Origin: Psychroflexus aestuariivivens
Lineage (GTDB): Bacteria > Bacteroidota > Bacteroidia > Flavobacteriales > Flavobacteriaceae
Reading direction: 5' to 3'
NCBI RefSeq assembly: GCF_004010055.1
Contig: NZ_RQVT01000019.1
Location: 1 to 43,725 of the forward strand
Length of the DNA stretch: 43,725 nt
Positions 8,128-15,810 of the stretch are shown here, in pieces; position 1 is the stretch's first letter, and every line of letters begins with the position of its first letter. The notes beneath the pieces are model-generated. The model was given only the letters and a program-made list of their open reading frames with translations. It made no database searches and was not told the origin of the DNA. Made by a program: the position numbers and the translations under genes.

Positions 8128-8511
8128 CTATAAATCATCTTTTATCATAAAACTTTTCACTCTATATTCTACAAAAAAGGTGCACACTATTCCTATTGTG
8201 TAAGCAATCAAGTCACCTATGCTAAACGATGTCCCTAAAATAAGACTCACAGTTTTTTTATATTTTTCAGGATAATAATTTTGCAAAGAAGAGAGTTGAA
8301 GAAATTCTATTCCAAAAGCAACTGCCAAGGCGAGTAAACTTGCTTTTAAAACCGATATATTTAAAAAACTTTTAATCAGCGTATAAACTAAAATCACAGC
8401 AAAAAAATCGCCTAAAGTGTATCTAATAAAACCAGTTGTTTTTTCGATAAATATTTCTAACGTAAAAATTACGATTGACAGTATAAAGTATTTTTTGTGA
8501 AATTTAATCAT
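8128..8511 (-). CDS. DUF2809 domain membrane protein
   Basis: This is a 127-aa protein if translation starts at the ATG at 8511; a further ATG at 8532 would add seven residues. I prefer 8511 because it lies one base beyond the stop of the preceding gene and gives the typical MIKFHKKYFI start with a basic residue cluster before the first helix. Four hydrophobic helices are visible. The motif IRYTLGDFFAVILVYTLIK, which includes G-D-F near residue 35, and the later GDLIAYTIGI are characteristic of DUF2809. The function is unknown. It is the last gene of an operon with the 130-aa membrane protein and the DUF4153-like gene, which is preceded by an operator-like site shared with the regulator operon. 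Confidence 0.8.
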   Translation of the reverse strand: MIKFHKKYFILSIVIFTLEIFIEKTTGFIRYTLGDFFAVILVYTLIKSFLNISVLKASLLALAVAFGIEFLQLSSLQNYYPEKYKKTVSLILGTSFSIGDLIAYTIGIVCTFFVEYRVKSFMIKDDL

Positions 8512-8512
8512 A

Positions 8513-8905
8513 TTATTCAAAGGTAATATCATTATTTTTAGGGTTTAGCTGACTTTCGCATATCCAAACCCAAGCTTGCATCAAGGTGAAAAAGGCTGAG
8601 ACTAAAAATGCACTGATGAACTCGTCAAAATTAGACTCTACGATTAAATACGTGAATCCACAAAAGACTACAATCGAATAATAAGGAAAATACTTTTTGA
8701 AACTGTCTTGTTTATTTAATCGAACAATTGGAAGAATACTTATTAAAATTGTAAAAGAACTAATTATTGTGATTGGTATCATTGAAATTAATATTGCGAT
8801 AGGAAAAAAAATTCCAAAATCTTCAGTGATCATCATCCAAAAAATGAGTGTTGATAGAAAACTAGATTTTAATAAAATTAGAAATAAACTTGCTAAATGA
8901 TTCAT
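8513..8905 (-). CDS. small four-helix membrane protein, 130 aa
   Basis: The protein has about four membrane helices, at roughly residues 5-25, 28-55, 75-92 and 97-115, with a short basic loop (RLNKQDSFKKYF) between the second and third. The C-terminus is polar (LNPKNNDITFE). I do not recognise a family. Its ATG at 8905 overlaps the TGA of the upstream DUF4153-like gene by four bases (ATGA), and its own stop is followed after one base by the next ATG, so the three genes are clearly one translationally coupled operon. It is probably under the same winged-helix regulator as the others. Confidence 0.75.
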   Translation of the reverse strand: MNHLASLFLILLKSSFLSTLIFWMMITEDFGIFFPIAILISMIPITIISSFTILISILPIVRLNKQDSFKKYFPYYSIVVFCGFTYLIVESNFDEFISAFLVSAFFTLMQAWVWICESQLNPKNNDITFE

Positions 8906-10290
8906 TTTTCAATTTTTGAATTATCATAAACTACTTCTTGCCAAGAATTATCTTTTAAGTCTTTAATGTAATTCTCATATTTTTGATCTATTCTTTTTTG
9001 AAAATTGAGATTAATGTCATTCTTTTCCGCATAGGCTTTCAGCATAAAAGTGTTATTGTTTGATAAATTAATCAGGTAATTATAATCTACTACATCAGCG
9101 TAATTGATGTTGTAATGGGTTATCAATTTATCCCAATTTATAGTTGTTGATATAACTAAAATAGCAAAAGCCAAACTGAGATTTTGGCGAAACAGAAACC
9201 ATAAATTTTTGATTTTAAACACTTTGATGTAAGTCGTTATTAAACCAATAGATGTAGCAATTAAGAAAAAAATTACGCCAATTCTTTTATAGGTTAGCCC
9301 AAAAGATGACATGTACTCAATGTTTTTCAATACGGTACTGAAAACTACCATCAGGTTTAAAAAAATCCAGATAGCAGTTAATTTTTTTAAATCTTTGTTT
9401 TCATTATAGAAATTAAGTTCTCCTCTAAAAAAATATAGTATAATGACAATAGCCAATACATTAGAAATAATTAGAGCATTAACACCATTATGAACTTGAT
9501 CAGAAAGTTGTGGTGCAGTCATTTGGTAAATTTCAGTAAGGTAAAAAATGTCGGTTGCTAAAAAAAATAAAATAAGTAGGTTCAGTACAACTAATAATAC
9601 TAGTCCCAACTGTTTCTCTTTTTTTACTTTTTGTATTTTAGACTTATTTAGGTTAATTTCTTTTAAATTATTACCTATTCTTAAATCATTTGACGTTAGA
9701 GTTTCTACGGTAATGGGATGAGAGATATTGTAAAACAAGTAGTAACCTAAGCCTGTAAAAATAATCCATTGAATATTTATAAAACTGAAATCTATTTTGG
9801 AAACCATATCATTAAAAACGGGATTCCCATTCCTGTATAAGGCAATGAATATCAATGACAAAGCTAAAGGAATTCCAATTATTTTTGACCAGTACAAATA
9901 GTCTATTTTTTTCTTTTTTTCGTTATTATCATCTAGATCAGCCCTGTCGTAGTACCTAGAAAAATAAGAAACAATTGAGGTGTATATGCCATTGATCCAA
10001 TTAACATATATAGAAGATTTAGGTTCAGAAACACTTCCTATTAGGGTAAAAAAAGCAATTAAATTGGCTAGAATCACCAAGCTTGAATTATAAAAATACA
10101 CCATTACTCCAGTGATTAAATAAGCTGCGATTTTAAGTAGTATACTTCTGTTTTTTGTGAGTTCAGGATTTTTCAGAATTAGTATTGAAGAAGTCAATAC
10201 TGAAAATAAAAATAAATTCAACCCAATGTTTTGTTTGTAAAATAATGTGCTGAATATTAATGCGCTTATAAGTGAAATAAGGTTTTTCAT
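8902..10290 (-). CDS. polytopic membrane protein, DUF4153/DUF4173-like
   Basis: This 462-aa protein has about eleven to thirteen hydrophobic helices over the first 400 residues, then a soluble tail of about 60 residues (NYADVVDYNYLINLSNNN and KRIDQKYENYIKDLKDNSWQEV). The layout, the YWSKIIGIPLALSLIFIALYRNGNPVFND segment (about residues 130-160) and the DUF4153-type tail fit DUF4153/DUF4173 proteins, which are common in Bacteroidota near winged-helix regulators. The function is unknown. It is first in a three-gene operon. A 22-bp operator-like inverted repeat lies 14 bases upstream of its ATG and matches the one upstream of the regulator operon. Confidence 0.72.
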   Translation of the reverse strand: MKNLISLISALIFSTLFYKQNIGLNLFLFSVLTSSILILKNPELTKNRSILLKIAAYLITGVMVYFYNSSLVILANLIAFFTLIGSVSEPKSSIYVNWINGIYTSIVSYFSRYYDRADLDDNNEKKKKIDYLYWSKIIGIPLALSLIFIALYRNGNPVFNDMVSKIDFSFINIQWIIFTGLGYYLFYNISHPITVETLTSNDLRIGNNLKEINLNKSKIQKVKKEKQLGLVLLVVLNLLILFFLATDIFYLTEIYQMTAPQLSDQVHNGVNALIISNVLAIVIILYFFRGELNFYNENKDLKKLTAIWIFLNLMVVFSTVLKNIEYMSSFGLTYKRIGVIFFLIATSIGLITTYIKVFKIKNLWFLFRQNLSLAFAILVISTTINWDKLITHYNINYADVVDYNYLINLSNNNTFMLKAYAEKNDINLNFQKRIDQKYENYIKDLKDNSWQEVVYDNSKIEK

Positions 10291-10303
10291 TCTTTTTGTT
10301 TAA

Positions 10304-10325
10304 AAAGTACTTTGTATTTCAAAGT
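10304..10325 (-). promoter_or_regulatory. operator-like inverted repeat, site 2 (upstream of the DUF4153-like operon)
   Basis: Read on the minus strand, the site is ACTTTG-AAATA-CAAAGTACTTT. The arms ACTTTG/CAAAGT are separated by five bases and followed by TACTTT, itself part of the palindrome AAAGTACTTT. The same 22-base design, with only the five spacer bases different, occurs at 11269-11290 before the regulator operon. It lies between the regulator's stop and the ATG at 10290. Confidence 0.7.
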
Positions 10326-10341
10326 TGATTAATAAAAAAAT

Positions 10342-10638
10342 TTAGGTCTTGTTAATTATTTTTTCTAATGCTTCAATATGTTTTTTAAACTCTTGTTCTC
10401 CAATTTTAGTAACACTGTATTTTGTATTTGGTTTTCTGCCAACAAATTGCTTTTCAACCTTTATGAATCCAACTTTTTCAAGTGCTTTCGTATGGCTAGC
10501 TAAGTTACCATCTGTTGCACCAAGTAAATCTTTTAAAGTTGTAAAATCTACAGATTCATTAACCATCAAAATTGACATAATACCAAGTCGAATTCTATGG
10601 TCAAAAGCTTTATTAATATTTAAAAGTATGTTTTTCAA
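10342..10638 (-). CDS. winged helix-turn-helix transcriptional regulator (HTH_34/ArsR-like)
   Basis: This 98-aa protein is a single winged-helix domain. DHRIRLGIMSILMV (residues 13-26) is the N-terminal helix. TTLKDLLGATDGNLASHTKALEKVGFI holds the recognition helix, and VEKQFVGRKPNTKYSVTKIG is the wing. This pattern is typical of the PF13601 (HTH_34) regulators of Bacteroidota. There is no cysteine cluster, so metal sensing is unlikely. The start codon is TTG at 10638, overlapping the preceding gene's stop as TTGA; the next Met is at residue 21, too far in. It is cotranscribed with the membrane protein before it. The paired operator-like sites make it the likely autoregulator and regulator of the DUF4153-like operon downstream. 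That link is inferred. Confidence 0.88.
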   Translation of the reverse strand: MKNILLNINKAFDHRIRLGIMSILMVNESVDFTTLKDLLGATDGNLASHTKALEKVGFIKVEKQFVGRKPNTKYSVTKIGEQEFKKHIEALEKIINKT

Positions 10639-11264
10639 ATCTGATTTTTGTTAGGTTTTTTGTCATACTTATAAAACATAATACTTCCATAAATAATATG
10701 CATTACACCAAAGCCAAGAACCCAAAACCAAAATCCATATTTTGGAACCAATGCACAAAGTAAGCCTAAAATAATCTGAATGATTCCTAAATATTTAATA
10801 TCACCAATTGTATACTTAGAGGCATTAAATAGTGCCAAGCCATAAAAAAGTAGCATCAAGGCGGCGGTTTGTCCATATTTCTCTTGCATTAAAATGATTA
10901 AGGTATAAACGCCTCCTGCTAATAACGGTACTAGAAAATTAAAAAGTAGTCTTCTTGTTAAGGAATCCCATATTTTTTGATTATTCTTTTTTGCCTTTTT
11001 GGTCGTTAAATAGATTGCAGAACCCACACTGAGTAAAGTAACTAACACTAAATCTAATAAGAGCAATAAAAAAGTATCATAGTCTAATATCAAAAATCCA
11101 GTGCCAATTTGGTCAGAAACCAGCCAATATGCAAAAGAAGCACCAATGAGTGCAAAACATCCAGCTAGGATTCCCGATAATCCACTTAAGGAAATAAACT
11201 TTGAAGATCTATTCATCAAAGTTTTGATTTCACTAATGTCGTTTAAATAATCTATTTTGTTCAT
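10635..11264 (-). CDS. membrane protein, 209 aa, encoded with a winged-helix regulator
   Basis: I start it at the ATG at 11264 (MNKIDYLNDISEIKTLMNRS). The ATG at 11297 would place the start inside or beyond the operator-like site and add MFYFVLQSTLS, which looks like leader sequence. After a soluble head of about 25 residues containing SEIKTLMNRSSKFISLSGL come six hydrophobic helices, with a basic loop (TTKKAKKNNQKIWDSLTRR) in the middle. The head-plus-helices layout is typical of Flavobacteriia membrane proteins encoded directly before HTH_34 regulators. The function is unknown; a signalling or sensor role for the regulator is possible. The stop overlaps the regulator's TTG by four bases. 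Confidence 0.8.
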   Translation of the reverse strand: MNKIDYLNDISEIKTLMNRSSKFISLSGLSGILAGCFALIGASFAYWLVSDQIGTGFLILDYDTFLLLLLDLVLVTLLSVGSAIYLTTKKAKKNNQKIWDSLTRRLLFNFLVPLLAGGVYTLIILMQEKYGQTAALMLLFYGLALFNASKYTIGDIKYLGIIQIILGLLCALVPKYGFWFWVLGFGVMHIIYGSIMFYKYDKKPNKNQI

Positions 11265-11268
11265 ACTT

Positions 11269-11290
11269 AAAGTACTTTGAAGTACAAAGT
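11269..11290 (-). promoter_or_regulatory. operator-like inverted repeat, site 1 (upstream of the regulator operon)
   Basis: On the minus strand it reads ACTTTG-TACTT-CAAAGTACTTT and ends four bases before the ATG at 11264. Apart from the five-base spacer it is identical to site 2 at 10304-10325, and it has the same orientation relative to the gene it precedes. It is the best candidate binding site of the winged-helix regulator at 10342-10638. Confidence 0.7.
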
Positions 11291-11468
11291 AAAACAAATT
11301 ATTTCATTTAATATGAAAAAAATTACTTTTTATTTTTTTGTTAGACTTATTCGTACTTATTCAAAGAAGTTTAATTGTCATATAATATAATTCAATCAAC
11401 TAGCATACAATTCGATATGTATTTTAAAAGCGACTTGCATAAAATCAGAAAATTCATCAATTTAAGGT

Positions 11469-12146
11469 TCAAATCAAAGTATCTATAAAATTATTGGCGC
11501 GTAGGACTTTCAATAACTCAAAGTCACTGTTGGTTTCTAAACCAAAAACATCTTTTATTTTGGCTTTACGTTTCTTGATGGCGCTTAGAGAAAGTGCAAC
11601 TTCTGAAGCGATTTCTATTAATGATTTATTCTGATAAATACCTTGCAGAATTTTTAAATCAATATGATCTAAAGCTTCAAATTTTTTAAGATTTTCTACC
11701 GCATCTCGATAAGTCGGCGTGCAGGTAAATTTATCTTCATCTATGCTTTGTAGTGTTTCGATGAGAAAATCCAAATCCATATCACATTTGATGAGCACAC
11801 CACGGAGATTATATTCGTTTTCTAAAGCTTTAAGTGTAATTGTAGAAAATGAAGCTGTAACGACTAACACTTTAGCTTTTGGCATATGTCTTTCTATCAA
11901 TGGCAACAAATCCACACCACTTTCGTAATAAGCATCGCCAGAATTATAGACTGTTTTGAAACTGAGATCCAAAATTATACCAGTCACATCTTTGTGTAAA
12001 GGATTGGTGATGGCCTTATGAGCTTCAGATAAGCCTAAGGCTATTATGGTTTCAAATTTTATGTCTACCAAAGCTATCGCTTTTTGATAAACATCCACCG
12101 TGAGCAGGTGGTCTTCTACAATAAGAAGTTTCTTCTGAATAGGCAT
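11469..12146 (-). CDS. response regulator with receiver and LuxR-type HTH domains
   Basis: This 225-aa protein has a receiver domain over residues 5-130. Its acidic pocket is E11/D12, the phospho-acceptor is D60 in IILDLSF, and Thr97 and Lys120 complete the site. A long loop follows D60 (KTVYNSGDAYYESG). The C-terminal LuxR/NarL-type helix-turn-helix is at about 155-215 (LDHIDLKILQGIYQNKSLIEIASEVALSLSAIKKRKAKI). No histidine kinase lies nearby, so the partner must be encoded elsewhere. The neighbour upstream is the broken TonB-receptor-like gene, 115 bases away; control of it is possible but unsupported. The domain call is secure. Confidence 0.9.
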   Translation of the reverse strand: MPIQKKLLIVEDHLLTVDVYQKAIALVDIKFETIIALGLSEAHKAITNPLHKDVTGIILDLSFKTVYNSGDAYYESGVDLLPLIERHMPKAKVLVVTASFSTITLKALENEYNLRGVLIKCDMDLDFLIETLQSIDEDKFTCTPTYRDAVENLKKFEALDHIDLKILQGIYQNKSLIEIASEVALSLSAIKKRKAKIKDVFGLETNSDFELLKVLRANNFIDTLI

Positions 12147-12261
12147 TTAGTTGGTTTTGTTGCAAAAATATGTAAACTCCTTTTCCTGTCTTTACACCAA
12201 AAGTACAGCAATAGAAATATAATTTACAAAAAATATTTAACACCTAGAAACAAATTCTAAT

Positions 12262-14253
12262 TTATTTGAATTTGTATGTTATACCTAAGTTGAAGTAACG
12301 TTTGAAAACTGCATTTTCTGTTGAAGTAAATACGGCTTGATTGAAGTCTCTGGTTTCAAAACTCTTTGCATTCAGCAAATTAGAAATACTTAAGAAGAAT
12401 GACCAATTGGTTTGTGTTTTTTTACGCAATACAAAGTCCAAATGATTAAATTGATCTTTGCTTTGAAGAAAATACACACTTTTGAAACCCAATGCCATGA
12501 GTAGTTGATCCGACATCAACTTGGATTTTAATGTGATGCTGTTGGTCAAAAAATTGAACGTATCTTGAAAATCATCTGTAATATTTTCAAATTCAAAATG
12601 AGAATATTTGGACAATAAATTGGCATCTAAAAACTCAAAAATACCTGTATCAACTTTAAAACCGAGCAAGTATCGATGACTTTTATTAGTCTGTAAGTTG
12701 TCCTCTACTAAATATTGAAAACTATTATTGAGCATTTCCGGTTCTAAAATCAATTTTGTTTGTCCTAAAGTCTTTTTAAATTTCACTGAATAAGCTGTAT
12801 AACTGCTCTGTAATTGATCGGCGGTTTGTAAAATCAATTTATTACTAAAAGTCTGATTATTTAAATTTTCTGAAATGCCATGCAAAACGGCAGCATCGAT
12901 TTCAAAATTTCGACTTCTGAAATTTTTAAAATAGGACAATGTATAAGTGGTATTGAAAAACGGCTCTAAGAACTGGCTGGGTAAAAAAATAGTTTGAAAA
13001 TTCTGAAAATAACTCCCTCCAATAATTTTATCGAGCGGAAAATTCCCTAATGTTTTAGATCCCATAAAATCTAGTGAAGCGGTTTCACTAAAATCATAAT
13101 TCAGTGCTAAGCTATATTGAAAAAAGTAATCCTTTTCACGAGTTTCACCAAAAGGAAACTCCATTTCAGATAAAGTCAAATCGGTGTTGATAGAGAGTTC
13201 TCCAAAAGCGTTTTGATAGCTATAAATGCCGTTATGCAAACGATAGTCCAGGCTTTGATTTGGATTGTTAAATTCAAAATCAAATTGGTTAGAAAAGTTA
13301 GTGTTTTTACTATTTTCTAACTGATTGTAGCGCCACCGATAACCAAAAAAATGATTGCCCCAACTTGACTTCAAGTTGAGTCTTATATCTTGTACAAATT
13401 GTGTTTCTTTATGATCATTAATTTGGTTTAGCTCATACACGCTTTCATCGATACTTCTGCCGATAAAAGCTGCAATATCCGAATCATCGGTTTCAAAAAA
13501 GCTTTGAATTCTGTAATCTTCAGATTTGTAGGACGTTTTAGCTACTGCACCAATTTTTGAAGAGAACTCGTATTCTATGGCATTGTTCAGATAAAGATTT
13601 CTTGTCCTGTTCTCCCTGTCGAAATCTCTATTGAAACCACTTTCAGCTTGGGTTTGTATAGCATTGTCAAACCAAACATAATTCACATCGGTTTTTATTT
13701 TGATATGCTTCTCAGTATGTTTTAGCTGAAGTTTATTCTTCGTATGCAACTCTCGATTAGTATTATCGATTTGAAGTTGGTTTTGAAGTATATTTTGAAA
13801 AAACTGAGTGGTTTGACTAGCGTTTTTTGTGAAAGCATATTTGTTGAACGTCCCAAAATACAAATCGGTTTGTTCACTCAAAACAAAATTAGTCGATAAG
13901 CCTAAAATACTATTATCGTTTTGTGTGAAATTATTAAATCCGTATAATTCCTTTTGAAGACCTTGACGTTCTTTTACTTCATTAAAATCTTTGGGTAACG
14001 AAAGCATATTCTGCACAGCTTCCTCACCAATATTTTTAATTTGTTTTAGATCAATTCTATTGTTTCCAAAATTGGTACTTTCTCCAAAAAGCTGCAAATT
14101 GAAATTTTCATTTAAAGAAAAAAAATTGCCGTAAGCTCCAAATTTTGTGTTATTTTGATAACCTTTGGACGCTTGCTCTTTTCCAAAAAACGATTTATTG
14201 AGGTCGGACTGAAGTTGAACATCAAGAACGGCGAATTTTTCATCGCTAAGCAA
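12262..14253 (-). CDS. C-terminal beta-barrel part of the TonB-receptor-like protein
   Basis: This 663-aa fragment has no true start. The 'Met' at 14253 is a TTG within SLLSDEKF, and the frame is open back to the frameshift near 14304. The sequence has alternating aromatic and polar beta-strands throughout, many Asn/Gln/Phe residues and a C-terminal strand ending YFNLGITYKFK, with a terminal aromatic-x-Lys/Phe pattern typical of outer membrane barrels. It corresponds to the barrel of large Flavobacteriia receptors that start with a carboxypeptidase-regulatory domain. The substrate cannot be told. As the genes stand, this part would not be made unless frameshifting or slippage occurs. Confidence 0.75.
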   Translation of the reverse strand: MLSDEKFAVLDVQLQSDLNKSFFGKEQASKGYQNNTKFGAYGNFFSLNENFNLQLFGESTNFGNNRIDLKQIKNIGEEAVQNMLSLPKDFNEVKERQGLQKELYGFNNFTQNDNSILGLSTNFVLSEQTDLYFGTFNKYAFTKNASQTTQFFQNILQNQLQIDNTNRELHTKNKLQLKHTEKHIKIKTDVNYVWFDNAIQTQAESGFNRDFDRENRTRNLYLNNAIEYEFSSKIGAVAKTSYKSEDYRIQSFFETDDSDIAAFIGRSIDESVYELNQINDHKETQFVQDIRLNLKSSWGNHFFGYRWRYNQLENSKNTNFSNQFDFEFNNPNQSLDYRLHNGIYSYQNAFGELSINTDLTLSEMEFPFGETREKDYFFQYSLALNYDFSETASLDFMGSKTLGNFPLDKIIGGSYFQNFQTIFLPSQFLEPFFNTTYTLSYFKNFRSRNFEIDAAVLHGISENLNNQTFSNKLILQTADQLQSSYTAYSVKFKKTLGQTKLILEPEMLNNSFQYLVEDNLQTNKSHRYLLGFKVDTGIFEFLDANLLSKYSHFEFENITDDFQDTFNFLTNSITLKSKLMSDQLLMALGFKSVYFLQSKDQFNHLDFVLRKKTQTNWSFFLSISNLLNAKSFETRDFNQAVFTSTENAVFKRYFNLGITYKFK

Positions 14254-14294
14254 ACTTTCTTTGAGTTTCCTGTTTTTCTCATCGAAACGAACTT

Positions 14295-14897
14295 CTATAT
14301 TTTTAACTCTTCTGGTGATAAAGATTTAGTGAGCATAGCATTTCCCATATCTGAAACCTCTTTACCGTCTATAAGAATTTTGTTGATAATTTTCCCGTTC
14401 ACTTTAATATCTCCATTGGCTTGTATTTCAAAACCTTCCAAACGCGACAATACTTGTTCTAAATTTTCATCATAAGCTTCAGTATGATGTTCAATGTCAT
14501 AGATAATAGTGTCTTTTTTGACAATCACTGGTGGTTTACTCTGTACAATAACTTCATCCAATTTTGACAATTCTGAAGTTGTCATAAACAAATCCAGCGT
14601 CAATGCTGCTTTACTGTCTTTTTCTATCACTAAAGTCTGCTTTAGTTTTGAAAAGCCTAGACGACTAACCTCAATATTATAAACACCAATATCTAAAGCT
14701 TTAGAAAATTGAAAAAATCCGCGATTATCCGTTTTTGTTGAAGTGATGTATTTATTAGAGTAATATTCTAAAATTAAAATATTTGCATCAGAAATTGATG
14801 TTGAATCTTCGCTGTATAAATTGCCTGATAGTTTTGTTTGAGAAAACGAAACACAACAAATCATTAAGCAAAAGATAAAAGCAATATGATTATTCAT
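14295..14897 (-). CDS. N-terminal part (CarboxypepD_reg-like and plug) of the TonB-receptor-like protein
   Basis: This 200-aa fragment starts with ATG at 14897 and has a signal peptide ending near residue 20 (CVSFSQ). Residues 22-105 form a carboxypeptidase regulatory-like beta-sandwich (SGNLYSEDSTSISDANILI, TKTDNRGFFQFS). The region from about 110 (LDEVIVQSKPPVIVKKDTIIYDI) to LSRLEGFEIQANGDIKVNGK and ILIDGKEVSDM is the plug-like domain of this receptor class. It ends abruptly at TAG just after SPEELKI, where the homopolymer shifts the frame. The stop of the GLPGLI gene is 16 bases upstream of its ATG, so the two form one operon. Confidence 0.8.
   Translation of the reverse strand: MNNHIAFIFCLMICCVSFSQTKLSGNLYSEDSTSISDANILILEYYSNKYITSTKTDNRGFFQFSKALDIGVYNIEVSRLGFSKLKQTLVIEKDSKAALTLDLFMTTSELSKLDEVIVQSKPPVIVKKDTIIYDIEHHTEAYDENLEQVLSRLEGFEIQANGDIKVNGKIINKILIDGKEVSDMGNAMLTKSLSPEELKI
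14300..14304 (-). other. homopolymer frameshift site
   Basis: The minus strand reads GAG TTA AAA ATA TAG. Five A's follow TT, and six would restore the downstream frame (TTA AAA AAT ATA GAA). This is the only lesion seen in the receptor gene. Confidence 0.75.
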
Positions 14898-14913
14898 AAA
14901 ATAATATTCAAGC

Positions 14914-15576
14914 TTAACGATTGGCTTTTCTTATACGCTTTTTGATTGCCTTTTTGTTATTTTCTAAATTATTCAATTCATCTTTGGATATTTCAAAAGC
15001 TGCTGATATATCTTCTAAAGTTTTATCAGAATTCATATCTATTTCTGTCGCAACACACTTGTTGTTAGCATTGGAATAATAAAATTCTAAAATCAATCCA
15101 GGCAGTCCAGCGTATTTAAAAGGCCCAGCTTCAACAGGAATATCTGTAGTAAACCACGCAAATGTAGTTCCATCCATATTGTTAATCTTGGTTGCTTTTC
15201 TCACCGTATAGCCTAAAATTGTTTTCGTTTCATCTGTAATAGTCCACTCAGGATTGTAGAGCCAACTTGCTTTGACTTGGTATTCATCCAGTTGACGTTG
15301 TTCTGTAAATTTTTCAGTATCGTAATCATAGTTCACAATATAATGTTGTCCGTGTAGTTGAAATTCTGTACCGTCTTTTTCAAAGGTCTCTCCTTCAAAG
15401 TCAACTTTAAATTGTGCCAAATCTTCTGTAATTAAAAGCTCCGAATCGTATTGTAGCAAACCACCAAATGATGTGTATTGGTAAGTGACATTTATATTTT
15501 GGGAATGACTAAATGTGTAAAAAACAAACACGAATAAAACTGATAATAAACCATTGTAGGTGAAAAAGTATTTCAT
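14914..15576 (-). CDS. GLPGLI family protein
   Basis: This is a secreted protein of 220 aa. The signal peptide is at 1-25 (ending SHSQ), and the body is a beta-rich domain. The defining motif is YAGLPGLILEF at about residue 150, preceded by AWFTTDIPVEAGPFKY. Earlier strands (YDSELLITEDLAQFKVD; WTITDETKTILGYTVRKAT) also fit the family. The function of GLPGLI proteins is unknown. They occur in Bacteroidota, often next to a TonB-receptor-like barrel with an N-terminal carboxypeptidase-regulatory domain, exactly as here. The C-terminus is strongly basic (NKKAIKKRIRKANR). It is the first gene of the operon, and its partner is frameshifted. Confidence 0.92.
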   Translation of the reverse strand: MKYFFTYNGLLSVLFVFVFYTFSHSQNINVTYQYTSFGGLLQYDSELLITEDLAQFKVDFEGETFEKDGTEFQLHGQHYIVNYDYDTEKFTEQRQLDEYQVKASWLYNPEWTITDETKTILGYTVRKATKINNMDGTTFAWFTTDIPVEAGPFKYAGLPGLILEFYYSNANNKCVATEIDMNSDKTLEDISAAFEISKDELNNLENNKKAIKKRIRKANR

Positions 15577-15810
15577 AATAATTTCCTTTTAAAGAATCGT
15601 AAGAATAAGTTTCAGAAGAGCTTCTTTGTTTGAGCTTATATAAATAACGACAACATTTTCAGAATAGTATACTTTCAATAAGAATCCTGAAAATTGTTTC
15701 TTTTTGAACCTAAAATAAAAAATACCCATTGACAGGTATTAAATTATTAACATTAATCAACTATATTCGTTAAATAATTTTAACAGAAAACAACTTTTAA
15801 ATCTTTAATT

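Larger units (their letters stand above)
12262..14897 (-). pseudogene. TonB-dependent-receptor-like outer membrane protein, frameshifted
   Basis: Two ORFs in different frames make up one typical outer membrane protein of about 880 residues: signal peptide, carboxypeptidase-like regulatory domain, plug-like domain, then a long beta-barrel. The break is at a run of five T (+ strand) at 14300-14304. With one more base there, the reading continues ...EELKNIEVRFDEKNRK... straight into the second ORF. The rest of the gene has no stops, so the mutation is recent, or it is a sequencing error in a homopolymer. Its GLPGLI partner directly upstream is intact. Confidence 0.75.

Noticed and set aside
14300-14310. 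Programmed -1 frameshift in the receptor gene
   Set aside because: The site has only a short A run with no proper slippery heptamer, and I saw no clear downstream hairpin. A simple one-base deletion or a sequencing error is a better explanation.
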